Below, in pieces: positions 1-9,712 of a stretch of 34,665 nucleotides of DNA (position 1 is the stretch's first letter; the number at the start of each line of letters is the position of its first letter). The DNA comes from a bacterium (lineage in GTDB: Bacteria; UBP18; UBA7526). The translations under genes and the position numbers were made by a program. The stretch spans positions 1-34,665 of the forward strand of contig JAUWXM010000003.1 in the NCBI GenBank assembly GCA_030616365.1. The letters are read 5' to 3'. The notes beneath the pieces are model-generated. The model did no database searches and was not told where the DNA came from. It saw only the letters and a list, made by a program, of their open reading frames with translations.

Positions 1-535
1 GGAAGAGGGCGGTAAAGACGCTGTTCTTCATCCACTTATCTGGCCCGTTTACCACCCGGCTGGCAAAGAGCATAATCCAGGGTAGCCAGCATTGTCCATA
101 ATACTCCATAGCCCCCTCAGCAATTCTTAAGGGGAAATGGCTGCTAAACATAAAGACCAGAGCCGCCAAGTAGGCTCCCCTGGTGTTAATGCCCCACTCG
201 CGAGCGAGTTTAAAGGTTCCTATCAGGCCAATGATCGTGCAGGCCACGATTACCAATTTTATACCTGCCACCGGACCAAATAACAGAATTAAGGGAAATA
301 AAGGAGACAGGCAGGAAGTGGCCACGTTTCCAATCCTCGGTATTCCACCACCCACATAGGGGTTCCAGAGCGGCCATTGACCATATTTCAGAATGCTATC
401 CCGTGCTCCCGCAGCCTGGAAGGCATGCGGATCCCAATCATGAATACCCCAGTAATGGATGTGAGATAAGATAGGCGCCAGAAAAAGAAGGGCCAAGAGA
501 GAAAAGATTACAATATGTAAGTAAACGTTTTTCAT
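1..535 (-). CDS. Polytopic membrane protein, N-terminal part (YfhO / GT-C-like), cut by window edge
   Basis: Open minus-strand frame from ATG at 535..533 to the window edge: MKNVYLHIVIFSLLALLFLAPILSHIHYWGIHDWDPHAFQAAGARDSILKYGQWPLWNPYVGGGIPRIGNV... Not in the ORF track because it has no stop inside the window. Confidence 0.75.
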   Translation of the reverse strand, partial: MKNVYLHIVIFSLLALLFLAPILSHIHYWGIHDWDPHAFQAAGARDSILKYGQWPLWNPYVGGGIPRIGNVATSCLSPLFPLILLFGPVAGIKLVIVACTIIGLIGTFKLAREWGINTRGAYLAALVFMFSSHFPLRIAEGAMEYYGQCWLPWIMLFASRVVNGPDKWMKNSVFTALF

Positions 536-719
536 ATATTGACCTTTTTTAATTAATAGTATAACATATATAAACAAAAAGTTCAAAAACTAATCTCTGG
601 AAAAGTTTGCCAAAAATGGATCTCTATGATAGAATAAAATTGATTCAACAAGTAGAAGGCTATCTTGATGGGAGAAATTCAATAAATTAGGGTAACCAAA
701 CAAGAATAAGAAGGAGTGT

Positions 720-1850
720 ATGCAGAAGCGGCGTTTAGGAAGAACAGAATTAATGGTTTCCTGTATAGGGCTCGGTGCGGGCAGTCGGATGTTTATGGAA
801 AGAGGTTACTCTGGACCAGATGCTCCCCCGACAGTAATTAACTGCGCCTTAGATAAAGGAATTAACTTCATTGATACCGCAAGAAGTTACTATAAGAGCG
901 AACAGATAATAGGTGAGGCAATAAAGGGTAGGAGAGATGAGTGCTTCTTAGCTACCAAAACCTATCTGAGAAAAGGCTCCCGGGTAGAAAAAGATATTGA
1001 TATTAGCCTGAAGAATTTACAAACAGATAGGATTGACTTATATCAAATACATAATATTACTTATAAAGATGAACTAAGAACTATACTTCAACCAAAGGGT
1101 GCCTTAGAGATGTTGAAGAAAGCAAAAGAGGCGGGTAAGATTAACTATATTGGAATCACAGGATTCCGTCCAGATATAATGAAGGAATGTATTCAGACGG
1201 GTGAATTTGATACTATTCAGATCCCATTTAATTTTATCGAAAGAACTCAGACAGAAAAAATTTTACTTCTAGCTAAAAGGTATGATCTGGGGATTATTAT
1301 TATGCGACCTTTCCTTGGAGGACTATTGGCTAATAGTGGGGAGGCTATTTTAAGATTCATCTTTAGTTATGATGTCTCTGTAGTTATCCCTGGCTGCAGT
1401 ACTGTAGAACATATACAAATGAATGCCCGAATAGGTAAAGATCTCAGGCCAGTATCATCAGAGGAAAGAGAAAGTTTGTTTTCAAACATAGGAGGTATTT
1501 TTTGCCGGGGCTGTAAGGTCTGTGAGCAGGGCTGCCCAATCAGCCTTTCTATTGCTGAAATCTTGCGTTGGGAAACCTACCTTTATTTTAATGCCACCTA
1601 TGCGAGAGATCATTACAGACAGCATCTTAAGAAAGCTACTGCTTGTATTGATTGTGGTAAATGCGAAGAGGTGTGTCCATACAACTTACCAATTAGAAAG
1701 ATGCTTAAGACCGCTCACCAGCGCCTTATGAAGGGCAAATTGGAGGATATAATAGTAGGTCTTCTTAGGAAATTACAGTTATACGAAAGATTGAGAGCAA
1801 CCTATTTTCGGTTGGGCCTGCCCCTGCCGAACAGATATTTATCCGATTAA
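720..1850 (+). CDS. Aldo/keto reductase fused to C-terminal 2x[4Fe-4S] ferredoxin-type domain
   Basis: MQKRRLGRTELMVSCIGLG AKR start; two clusters CRGCKVCEQGCPI and CIDCGKCEEVCPY; AAGGAG ribosome binding site just upstream. Confidence 0.9.
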   Translation: MQKRRLGRTELMVSCIGLGAGSRMFMERGYSGPDAPPTVINCALDKGINFIDTARSYYKSEQIIGEAIKGRRDECFLATKTYLRKGSRVEKDIDISLKNLQTDRIDLYQIHNITYKDELRTILQPKGALEMLKKAKEAGKINYIGITGFRPDIMKECIQTGEFDTIQIPFNFIERTQTEKILLLAKRYDLGIIIMRPFLGGLLANSGEAILRFIFSYDVSVVIPGCSTVEHIQMNARIGKDLRPVSSEERESLFSNIGGIFCRGCKVCEQGCPISLSIAEILRWETYLYFNATYARDHYRQHLKKATACIDCGKCEEVCPYNLPIRKMLKTAHQRLMKGKLEDIIVGLLRKLQLYERLRATYFRLGLPLPNRYLSD

Positions 1851-2120
1851 TTATAAGTCACAATATAATCTGCTAATTTAAGAACTCAAGGATCAAATGA
1901 CTAATGACCAAATATCCAATTTATCCTGCACTTTTTTACTTTGAAGAAGATACTTCATAGCAAAAGGTGCGGGATTTATATGCTTTCTCGTCATTGGACA
2001 TTAAAGAATTTGCTATTCATTTGACATTCGTCATTGGATAATTTGTTAGCTAAAAATGGGTTGATTTAGTTGTTGCTTATTTGATAAGAGTAATAATCAT
2101 GAGAAGATAAGGTTATTAAA

Positions 2121-2753
2121 TTGGCTAATGATAATTATAAAGGTAAATTGAAAATTGGCCTAAAACAGTGGCTTTCTATTCTCCTGAAACGAGAGATATA
2201 TCTGATGTTGCTGATATATCTATTTGTGCTTATTCCTTTAGCCTATTTTCTGGTCTGGCTGGGCGTCAAATTGGATAAGGCTTTGGGCTTTTTAAAGTTC
2301 ATTGGCAGGCCCTGGAATATAGTATGCTTTCTTTTCTTTATCCTTACAGGGTTGTTCATCGTCTGGTGGTCATACACTTATTTAATCTTAGAAGGTACGG
2401 GGAGTCCGGCCACAATGTTAGGACAGACAAAAAAACTGGTTAAAAAGGGCCCCTATGCCTTTGTCAGGAACCCCTCGGTGATTGGTAAGCTTCTTGGAGT
2501 GGTAGGATTAGGATGTTTATCTGGATCTTTTTCTTTCACCTTTATTATAGTGCCTCTTTTGCTTTTTGGATCGCTTCTTGAGAAGCGATTCCACGAAGAA
2601 AGGAATATGGAGAGGCTATGGGGGCAAGAATATATAGATTATAAAGAGGCCGTTCCTATGGTCATCCCCCGCTTTGATCGGATACTGCGAGAATTAGTGT
2701 CTTTTTTCAGAAAGAAAAAACATGATGAAGATACTTTTAATCAATCCGCCTAA
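2121..2753 (+). CDS. Isoprenylcysteine carboxyl methyltransferase / PEMT-like integral membrane methyltransferase
   Basis: C-terminal GPYAFVRNPSVIGKLLG...LLEKRFHEERNMERLWGQEYIDYKEAVPMVIPR is typical of the ICMT/PEMT family; probable TTG start; overlaps the next gene. Confidence 0.75.
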   Translation: MANDNYKGKLKIGLKQWLSILLKREIYLMLLIYLFVLIPLAYFLVWLGVKLDKALGFLKFIGRPWNIVCFLFFILTGLFIVWWSYTYLILEGTGSPATMLGQTKKLVKKGPYAFVRNPSVIGKLLGVVGLGCLSGSFSFTFIIVPLLLFGSLLEKRFHEERNMERLWGQEYIDYKEAVPMVIPRFDRILRELVSFFRKKKHDEDTFNQSA

Positions 2754-4173
2754 AAGATATACAATTTGGGCAGGGATACCCGAAGCCCTCAATAAAAGAG
2801 TATTTCTATATCCCCCCTTGGGGCTTATGTATATCCAAGCCTATTTAGAGGAATATACAGAACATAAAGTAATTATCCTGGATGCCTTAGCAGATAATTT
2901 AGATTTTTCTCAGATTGAGAGAAAGGTAAAACAGATTCAACCTGATGTAGTAGGGGTTACTGCCTGCACCCATAGTCTACTGGATGTAGTCAAGACCGTA
3001 GCAGCAGCAAAAAGAGCAAATAAAAAAATACACCTTTGTTTGGGCGGTCCTCATGTTTCTACCTTTGCCCGGGAGTCAATAAATCTCACTGGAGTAGATT
3101 CGGTTATTTTGGGCGATGGGGAGATTACGTTTAAAGAACTAGTAGAGTCTCTTGAGAAGGGAGATGATTTGTGTAATGTAAAGGGGATTATTTTCAAAAA
3201 TAATGACGATATTATTCAAACCGGAGAAGCTCGGTATACAGAGAATTTAGATATTCTACCTTTTCCCAAAAGAGAAAGATTGACGAATCTGAATCGATAT
3301 TATACCTCTGGAACAGAATCCAATCTTATGACTACGATGGTAACAAGTAGAGGTTGTCCTTATCGATGTAATTTTTGTAATACCTCTAAGAATTACCGTT
3401 ACCGTTCTCCGTCTAATGTTGTGGATGAAATAGAGCAATGCTTAAGATTGAATATTAGAGAATTCTATTTTATTGACGATACCTTTAATGTAAGCATTAA
3501 AAGAGTGATTGACATTTGTAGGGAGATATTAAAAAGAAATTTGAGAATCAAGTGGGGTTTTAAGGCAAGATGCGATAATATCGATTATAAAATGCTCAAG
3601 TTAGTCAGGGAGGCAGGCTGTAGAAAGATTCATTATGGAGTGGAGGCAGCAGGCGATGAGGCATTGACAGAACTCAATAAGGGTGGACAGGTAAATGTAA
3701 GACAGATAGAGCAGGTTTTCCAATGGACAAAAGATCTTGGAATAAGAACTATTGCTTATGTAATGATTGGTTGTCCTTACGAAAAGACAAGGGCAGATAT
3801 ATTAAGGGTTTTGGATTTTGTTAAAAAGATCGATGCTGATTATGTTGTGTTCTCTATATTTTCGCCCTACCCTGATACAGATTGTTATCAGGAGGCTGTA
3901 AAAAAAGGGATAATTAGAAAAGGGATATGGGAAGAATTTATTAAAAATCCGGTAGAGGGATATGAACTGCCTACCTGTTGGGAGGAGTATTTTTCTAAAA
4001 AAGAATTGTTGGAATTATTAAAGTTGGTGCACCGAAAATTTTATCTTAGATGGCAGATATTTTTCAGGGTTCTATTTAGCCTCCACAGTTTAGGAGAACT
4101 TAGAAGGGTGTATAAAGATATCATTGCCTTGGGAAAGTTATTAGTTATTCAAGAACCGCAGGGAAAGATATGA
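2722..4173 (+). CDS. B12-binding-type radical SAM protein (paralogue of 7243..8655)
   Basis: MKILLINPPKR, PPLGLMYIQAYL, GVTACTH, LCLGGPHVSTF, and SRGCPYRCNFC (CxxxCxxC); overlaps the next gene by 4 nt. Confidence 0.92.
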   Translation: MMKILLINPPKRYTIWAGIPEALNKRVFLYPPLGLMYIQAYLEEYTEHKVIILDALADNLDFSQIERKVKQIQPDVVGVTACTHSLLDVVKTVAAAKRANKKIHLCLGGPHVSTFARESINLTGVDSVILGDGEITFKELVESLEKGDDLCNVKGIIFKNNDDIIQTGEARYTENLDILPFPKRERLTNLNRYYTSGTESNLMTTMVTSRGCPYRCNFCNTSKNYRYRSPSNVVDEIEQCLRLNIREFYFIDDTFNVSIKRVIDICREILKRNLRIKWGFKARCDNIDYKMLKLVREAGCRKIHYGVEAAGDEALTELNKGGQVNVRQIEQVFQWTKDLGIRTIAYVMIGCPYEKTRADILRVLDFVKKIDADYVVFSIFSPYPDTDCYQEAVKKGIIRKGIWEEFIKNPVEGYELPTCWEEYFSKKELLELLKLVHRKFYLRWQIFFRVLFSLHSLGELRRVYKDIIALGKLLVIQEPQGKI

Positions 4174-5699
4174 AAGAGGAAATAACCACAAGTCTCATCT
4201 CTTTATACGATGTTGAAAATAACGCAGTGCGAAGTATCGCCGCTTTATTAAGAAAAAATGGCTATCGCGTTTTTGAGATTTATTTCAAAAATTGGGTGAA
4301 TAACCGTTTGGTTTGGCCTAAAAAAAGGGAATTGGATAATCTGATAAATCTTTTAAGAAATACGAACACAGATTTAGTTGGCATAAGTCTTCGGGCATCA
4401 GCTTATTTAAAGGTGACCATTTCAATTACCGAGTATATAAAAAGATTTTTGAAGATCCCAATAGTTTGGGGTGGTTTACATCCTACTTTAGTCCCTGAGG
4501 AATGCATAGAATTTGCTGATATAGTCTGCCTGGGTGAAGGAGAGTATCCCATGCTGGAGCTTGCGGATAGCATTTCACAACAAAAAGATATAGATAACAC
4601 ACCAAACTTATGGATTAGAAAAGGAAAAGAGATTAAAAGAAACGAGATTCGTCCTCTTATACAGAATCTTGATGAATTGCCATTTTTAGATTATACCAGC
4701 GAAGATAAATATTACATCGAAAACCGAAGGGTATTTATCGGGGACCCCGTGATAAAAAGACCTCTATTCCGTATAATGGCATCTCGCGGCTGTCTATTCG
4801 ATTGCAGTTACTGTTATAATAGTATACTGAAAAAGATATATCATAGTAAGGGTAGATATTTTCGCTATCGTAGTGTAAAGAATGTAATCGAGGAACTCTC
4901 TCGGATAAAACGAATTTTTAAAAACTTAAAATATATACGCTTTGATGATGAGATGTTTATCTTCAACAATGAATGGATTAAAGAATTCTGTCAGGAATAT
5001 AAGAAGAGAATAGATTTGCCCTTTGAATGTTTCTTGTCTCCCGAAAATTACAAAGAAGAATTGTTACCCAGACTTAAACAGGCGGGCTTAAAGGTAGTTT
5101 ATATGGGGATTGAGGGTCCGAATAGAATAAATAAGACGTTGTACAACAGGAAATTTTCTGTAAAAGATATTTTAAATGATATAAGGATCTTCCATAAGTT
5201 GGGTTTAGATGCCCGGTATCAAATTATTCTTGATGATCCTCTTTCTACAGAAGAGGATAAAAGAACCTTTTTTGAATTCTTAATGGATCTTCCCAGGCCG
5301 TTTGAGCTGTATCTATTTTCTTTAACAATTTTTCCCAGGACCAAATTAGCAGAGACGCTACTTGCTCAAGGATTAATTAGTGAGAGCGATATTGAAGGCA
5401 AAGCAATGAAGACATTTTCCCAACTAAGGGTTGATTTAAGTTTCCCTCGTGCAAAGTCAGATCAATTTTGGATTAGTCTGATAGTACTTATTTCAAAAAA
5501 TTTTGTTTCCAAGAGCTTAATCGATAGATTATCAAGAAGTAAATTTTTATATAAACACCCCAGACCTCTGGTAATTTTTAGTCAGATATGTAATCTGCTG
5601 AAGATGGTATGGGTAGTTTTTAAAATGTTCTTAAAAGGGGAAATGACCTGGATTCAATTCAAACAGTGGGCCAATCCCCGTTCCCTGATTACCCAATAA
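4170..5699 (+). CDS. B12-binding-type radical SAM protein (paralogue of 5708..7243)
   Basis: LISLYDVENNAVRSIAALL, VWGGLHPTLVPEE, SRGCLFDCSYCYNS; ATGA-coupled to the upstream gene. Confidence 0.92.
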   Translation: MKEEITTSLISLYDVENNAVRSIAALLRKNGYRVFEIYFKNWVNNRLVWPKKRELDNLINLLRNTNTDLVGISLRASAYLKVTISITEYIKRFLKIPIVWGGLHPTLVPEECIEFADIVCLGEGEYPMLELADSISQQKDIDNTPNLWIRKGKEIKRNEIRPLIQNLDELPFLDYTSEDKYYIENRRVFIGDPVIKRPLFRIMASRGCLFDCSYCYNSILKKIYHSKGRYFRYRSVKNVIEELSRIKRIFKNLKYIRFDDEMFIFNNEWIKEFCQEYKKRIDLPFECFLSPENYKEELLPRLKQAGLKVVYMGIEGPNRINKTLYNRKFSVKDILNDIRIFHKLGLDARYQIILDDPLSTEEDKRTFFEFLMDLPRPFELYLFSLTIFPRTKLAETLLAQGLISESDIEGKAMKTFSQLRVDLSFPRAKSDQFWISLIVLISKNFVSKSLIDRLSRSKFLYKHPRPLVIFSQICNLLKMVWVVFKMFLKGEMTWIQFKQWANPRSLITQ

Positions 5700-5707
5700 A
5701 ACTTATT

Positions 5708-7243
5708 CTATTGGGAGATAAGTTTTCTTAGGCTTCCGTATTGCTTGAGTTTGATGGGGTTTAACTCTCCCTGAAAAAGCATCTCTATTGCCATACCTGA
5801 GGCTTTCAGGAAATCGCAGGTAAAAGCCAGCCACTTTAAAGTGGCTGGCTTTTTTTCTAGCAACGAGCGGCGAGAAAGGAAGCGGATAAAGAACCTGGGA
5901 ATAAAAGACTTGGAGGTGAGAGAGCAAAGGCTTATCCAGAAGAGTTCCTCTTTGGGTCTGGGATACCAGAGGCTGAGACGGAACTGGCGGAAGGACTTGG
6001 TAGCCCTTCCCTCCACCTCTTCCGGTTTTATCATCCCCAGATCTAAGAGTTCATTGGTCAGAGCCGTTTTAGGGAAATGGGTCAGGGAGTACATATAGAT
6101 CTTAAAGGGTCGTGGAATCTGTAAGAGCATATGCAGCATTTCTTTCTTATCCTTCCGGGTGGAGAGAGGGTTATCCCAGATAAGGTCATAGACTACTTCT
6201 ATCCCCAAATCCTTAGCCAGATGGGCAAATTGTAGAATCTGCTGGTTGGGAGTATCCCGACCATAGACCTCCTTTAACTCCTTCTTAGAACCAGACTGCA
6301 GGCCTACCTGAATCTTAATCAATCCCGCCTTTCTTAATTGGGAAAGGGTCTGCCGATTGGCAAGATCCGGATGGAGAAGGATCTCAAAGGGAATCCCGAT
6401 TCTCTCTTTATAGAGGGAAGAAAAACGGGATATCCACTCCTTGGCAAAGAAGAAGGTATCTCCATCAAACTTTATTCTGCGAAGACACTTAAAATAGTTC
6501 CGGGCATACTCTAACTCAGTAATTACATTCTCTGGTGAGCGAGAACGATAATACTTTCCCTTTTCCCGATAGATTTTCCTCAAGATACTGTTATTACAGT
6601 ACTTGCAGTTAAAGGGGCAGCCCCGAGTGGGATAGATGCGATACTCAGAATCTTTTAAAAGCGGGTCACATCGCTTAAGCCTATTATCCTCAATGAAATA
6701 TTTATCCCGGCCTCCGTAATCCGGGAAGGGCAAATGGTCTAAATCTTCGATTAAAGGACGAAGCGCATTCTTCTGCATTCTTCCCTTCACCTTGATCCAT
6801 AGATTGGAGATTCCTTCCGGGCTTTCTCTTCGTTCCAAGGCCCTCATTAAATCCAGAAGTGGTTCCTCCCCCTCCCCTACGCAGACCATATCAGCGATCT
6901 CTATACCATCCTCGGGAGAGATGGTGGGATGGACCCCTCCCCAGACCACCGGGGCCTTGAATCTTCTCTTAATCTCTTTAGTGAGCTGAGTGGCGATCCG
7001 GAGATAGGGAGTTCCCAGACCGATCCCGATGAGCAAACTCTCCAAACCGGAGAGAAGTTCCATAAGTAACTTCACTTCTTTTTGGGAAGGTGGTCTAATG
7101 GCATTATTTACCCACTGCTTGAAAAAGATGATATTTACTGGATACCCATGTCTTGTGAGAAAAGAAGAGATATACCTCACTCCCCGATTCTCAATCCCAT
7201 AGAGAGAGATAAGGGTAAGGATTGGTTTCTTATTCTTTTTCAT
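5708..7243 (-). CDS. B12-binding-type radical SAM protein (paralogue of 4170..5699)
   Basis: LISLYGIENRGVRYISSFL, VWGGVHPTISPED, TRGCPFNCKYCNNS; co-linear with 4170..5699 through the C-terminus. Confidence 0.92.
   Translation of the reverse strand: MKKNKKPILTLISLYGIENRGVRYISSFLTRHGYPVNIIFFKQWVNNAIRPPSQKEVKLLMELLSGLESLLIGIGLGTPYLRIATQLTKEIKRRFKAPVVWGGVHPTISPEDGIEIADMVCVGEGEEPLLDLMRALERRESPEGISNLWIKVKGRMQKNALRPLIEDLDHLPFPDYGGRDKYFIEDNRLKRCDPLLKDSEYRIYPTRGCPFNCKYCNNSILRKIYREKGKYYRSRSPENVITELEYARNYFKCLRRIKFDGDTFFFAKEWISRFSSLYKERIGIPFEILLHPDLANRQTLSQLRKAGLIKIQVGLQSGSKKELKEVYGRDTPNQQILQFAHLAKDLGIEVVYDLIWDNPLSTRKDKKEMLHMLLQIPRPFKIYMYSLTHFPKTALTNELLDLGMIKPEEVEGRATKSFRQFRLSLWYPRPKEELFWISLCSLTSKSFIPRFFIRFLSRRSLLEKKPATLKWLAFTCDFLKASGMAIEMLFQGELNPIKLKQYGSLRKLISQ
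5822..5853 (+). terminator. Perfect 32-bp palindrome followed by a T run; candidate intrinsic terminator for the + operon, inside the 3' coding end of 5708..7243
   Basis: AAAAGCCAGCCACTTTAAAGTGGCTGGCTTTT is self-complementary; T7 at 5850-5856 on the + strand. Confidence 0.65.
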
Positions 7244-8655
7244 TAACTACTCCCTAAGATTTTTAAGGCGGTCTTTGCCTGCCAGAAGAAATTCCGGGGA
7301 TGAAGGATAGATTTTAGGTTTTTAAAAATAACTGAGGGCCGAAGATAGTATCGGCGGTAGATAGAGATTAAAATCTTTTCTAATTCTTCCTTAGTAAAGA
7401 ATTCTTCCCAGACTCTGGGCTCAAAATCTTTAGTGGGGTGGAGAGCGAACTCTCTCCAGAAATCTCTTCCAAAGAGGCCTTTCTCTAATCCCTCTTGATA
7501 GAGTTCGGTATCCGGGTAAGGGGTAAGGATATTAAAGAGGGCGAAGTCGGAATTTAGTCTTTTGGCAAAGTGGAGGGTGTGAAGGATATCTTCCCGGCTC
7601 TTCTCATGGGGACAACCGATTAAGAAGTAAGCCACAACAGGAATTCCGATCTCTTTTGTCCAGGTAAAGACCTCTTCAGTCTGGTGGATGGTTAGACCTT
7701 TCTTTAACCTCTTAAGACCTTCGTCTGTGCTGGTCTCCACTCCTAAGTTCATTCTAATGCAGTTAGCTGCTTTTAGTTCTCGCAGCACTTCCCGGGTGAG
7801 GGTATCCACCCTTCCCCGAAAGCCCCAGGGGATTCGCAGATTTCGTCTCTTAATCTCCTGGCAGAGGGAGATTACCCATTCAGGAGAAAGGTTGAAGGTA
7901 TCGTCGACGAAATGAATCTCCTCCACTCCCAGATGCCAGCATTCTTCCATTTCCTGAACCACATTGTGAACAGAGCGCCGGCGATAATTCTCCTTAGGGG
8001 TGCTACAGAAAATACAATGGTAGGGGCAGCCCCGACTGCTCGCCATAGTGGTAAAGGTGGACCTTCTCCCTAAAATATAATAATAGAGTTGAGGTTTAGT
8101 CAGTTCCCGGACAGGGAAAGGAAGCCTATCCAGGTCTGGGGAAGGGCCTGGTCTCTTCCCAGGGATGACTTCTTCTCCTTCTTTAAATATCAGACCAGGA
8201 ACCTTTCTCAAGTCTTTTTCCTGGGAAAGGGATTCCACTAATTGGAAAAAAGAAATTTCCCCTTCTCCGGGAATGACCGAATCCACCCCGAATAATTGTA
8301 GGGTTTCTTGGGGAAAGATCCGGGCATGGGGTCCTCCGATATTAATATGAATCCTGGGATCTATCTTCTTAATCAATCCGGTAAGTAGAAGCACATCTAT
8401 TAGGTTATTGGTATGGGCAGTAATTCCTATTATCTGAGGGTTGGACTCCCGAATTACTTGTTCTATCTCAGTCTGACTTAGGTCCTCCGCTATCGCATCC
8501 AGAATCTGAACCTCATGGTCACTATATTTCCGGAGATAGGAGGCGATGTACATCAATCCCAAAGGAGGAAAGATGCCTACCTCCCGGGATAGAGCAGGAG
8601 GAAGTTCGGTCTGAATGATATTCTTTATTGGAGGATTGATAAGTAATACTTTCAT
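7243..8655 (-). CDS. B12-binding-type radical SAM protein (paralogue of 2722..4173)
   Basis: MKVLLINPPIKN, PPLGLMYIASYL, GITAHTNNLIDV, INIGGPHARIF, SSRGCPYHCIFCSTP. Confidence 0.92.
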   Translation of the reverse strand: MKVLLINPPIKNIIQTELPPALSREVGIFPPLGLMYIASYLRKYSDHEVQILDAIAEDLSQTEIEQVIRESNPQIIGITAHTNNLIDVLLLTGLIKKIDPRIHINIGGPHARIFPQETLQLFGVDSVIPGEGEISFFQLVESLSQEKDLRKVPGLIFKEGEEVIPGKRPGPSPDLDRLPFPVRELTKPQLYYYILGRRSTFTTMASSRGCPYHCIFCSTPKENYRRRSVHNVVQEMEECWHLGVEEIHFVDDTFNLSPEWVISLCQEIKRRNLRIPWGFRGRVDTLTREVLRELKAANCIRMNLGVETSTDEGLKRLKKGLTIHQTEEVFTWTKEIGIPVVAYFLIGCPHEKSREDILHTLHFAKRLNSDFALFNILTPYPDTELYQEGLEKGLFGRDFWREFALHPTKDFEPRVWEEFFTKEELEKILISIYRRYYLRPSVIFKNLKSILHPRNFFWQAKTALKILGSS

Positions 8656-8662
8656 AAGAAGA

Positions 8663-9712
8663 TTAGTGCCTCATGCTTAATCTTAAGATGTGGTACAAAA
8701 TCCGCCAATCTTTCATCATAAAGGAGGTCTCCATCCAGCAGGGACGAATGCAGCCCGGACAACCAGAGATCAGCTCCTGGCGTTGCTTTTGATATTGGGG
8801 GCTGTGTATCACATTTCTTAATTCTGGGGAGGTCTTCATTCCCGGGTAATCAAAGCGGTGGCAGATAGAGATGCTCCCTTCCGGACTAACTGAGAGATAG
8901 AAGCCTCCGGCATCACACTCCCAGTCAATCCTTCCCGTCTTCAGGCAAATCCGGGAGGCCTCCAGAAACTTAAGGGAATTAAGGATGGGGTAGGATGCCC
9001 TCTTCATCTCTTTTAACTGCTCATAGACTTCATCTACTATAGGATGGTCTTCTTTTCTAATGGCTAGCTCAGGAGCATAGGCAGCGAAGGAGTCCTGAAT
9101 ATCGGAAGAAGGGGTTAAAACCACGGGAATAAAGGAGGCTAAGTAACCTTTGTCGTGGACAAAGCGGGCGATCTCAGGGAGTTCCTTGAGGTTTAAACGG
9201 GAGACCACGGTATTTAGAAGAAGCCTCTTCCCCTTCCGGGGCAATAATTTTTTAAAGAGGTCGAGTGAACGCATTATCTTAGGAAGAGTATCCTTCGAGC
9301 GGTGGATGAAATCCTGGGTCCTGGGGGAAAGGGAGTCCAGAGAGATGGAGGCGCTAGTCAGTCCTGCCTGGACCACGGCCCGGATATCTTCTGGAGTGGA
9401 CTTTATACCATTGGTAACAACTCTTACCCAGAGACCTTCATCTCTAAAGATACGGACGATCTTAGACAGGTCCTCTCTCATAAAAGGTTCTCCCCCACCT
9501 AAGGCCACGCTAATCGCTCCTAAAGAACGCAGACCTCGGGCAAGAGACTTAATCTCCGAAAGAGAAAGCTCCTTCCCTTTATCTCCTCCCTTCCAGACAC
9601 TGCACATCCGGCAGCGGAGATGGCAGCGATGAGTAACCCCGTAATGGATATAAACAAAGCCTCTACCTCTCAGGAAATATTTTAGAAAACGGAGATAATT
9701 AGAGATATTCAT
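8663..9712 (-). CDS. Radical SAM protein with SPASM-like C-terminal cysteines
   Basis: GVTHRCHLRCRMCSVW, GGGEPFMREDL, C-terminal CDAGGFYLSVSPEGSISICHRF...CPGCIRPCW. Confidence 0.88.
   Translation of the reverse strand: MNISNYLRFLKYFLRGRGFVYIHYGVTHRCHLRCRMCSVWKGGDKGKELSLSEIKSLARGLRSLGAISVALGGGEPFMREDLSKIVRIFRDEGLWVRVVTNGIKSTPEDIRAVVQAGLTSASISLDSLSPRTQDFIHRSKDTLPKIMRSLDLFKKLLPRKGKRLLLNTVVSRLNLKELPEIARFVHDKGYLASFIPVVLTPSSDIQDSFAAYAPELAIRKEDHPIVDEVYEQLKEMKRASYPILNSLKFLEASRICLKTGRIDWECDAGGFYLSVSPEGSISICHRFDYPGMKTSPELRNVIHSPQYQKQRQELISGCPGCIRPCWMETSFMMKDWRILYHILRLSMRH

Noticed and set aside
9150-9632. 160-aa + strand ORF
   Set aside because: Antisense to a clear radical SAM gene (8663..9712); long only because of codon composition of the true gene.
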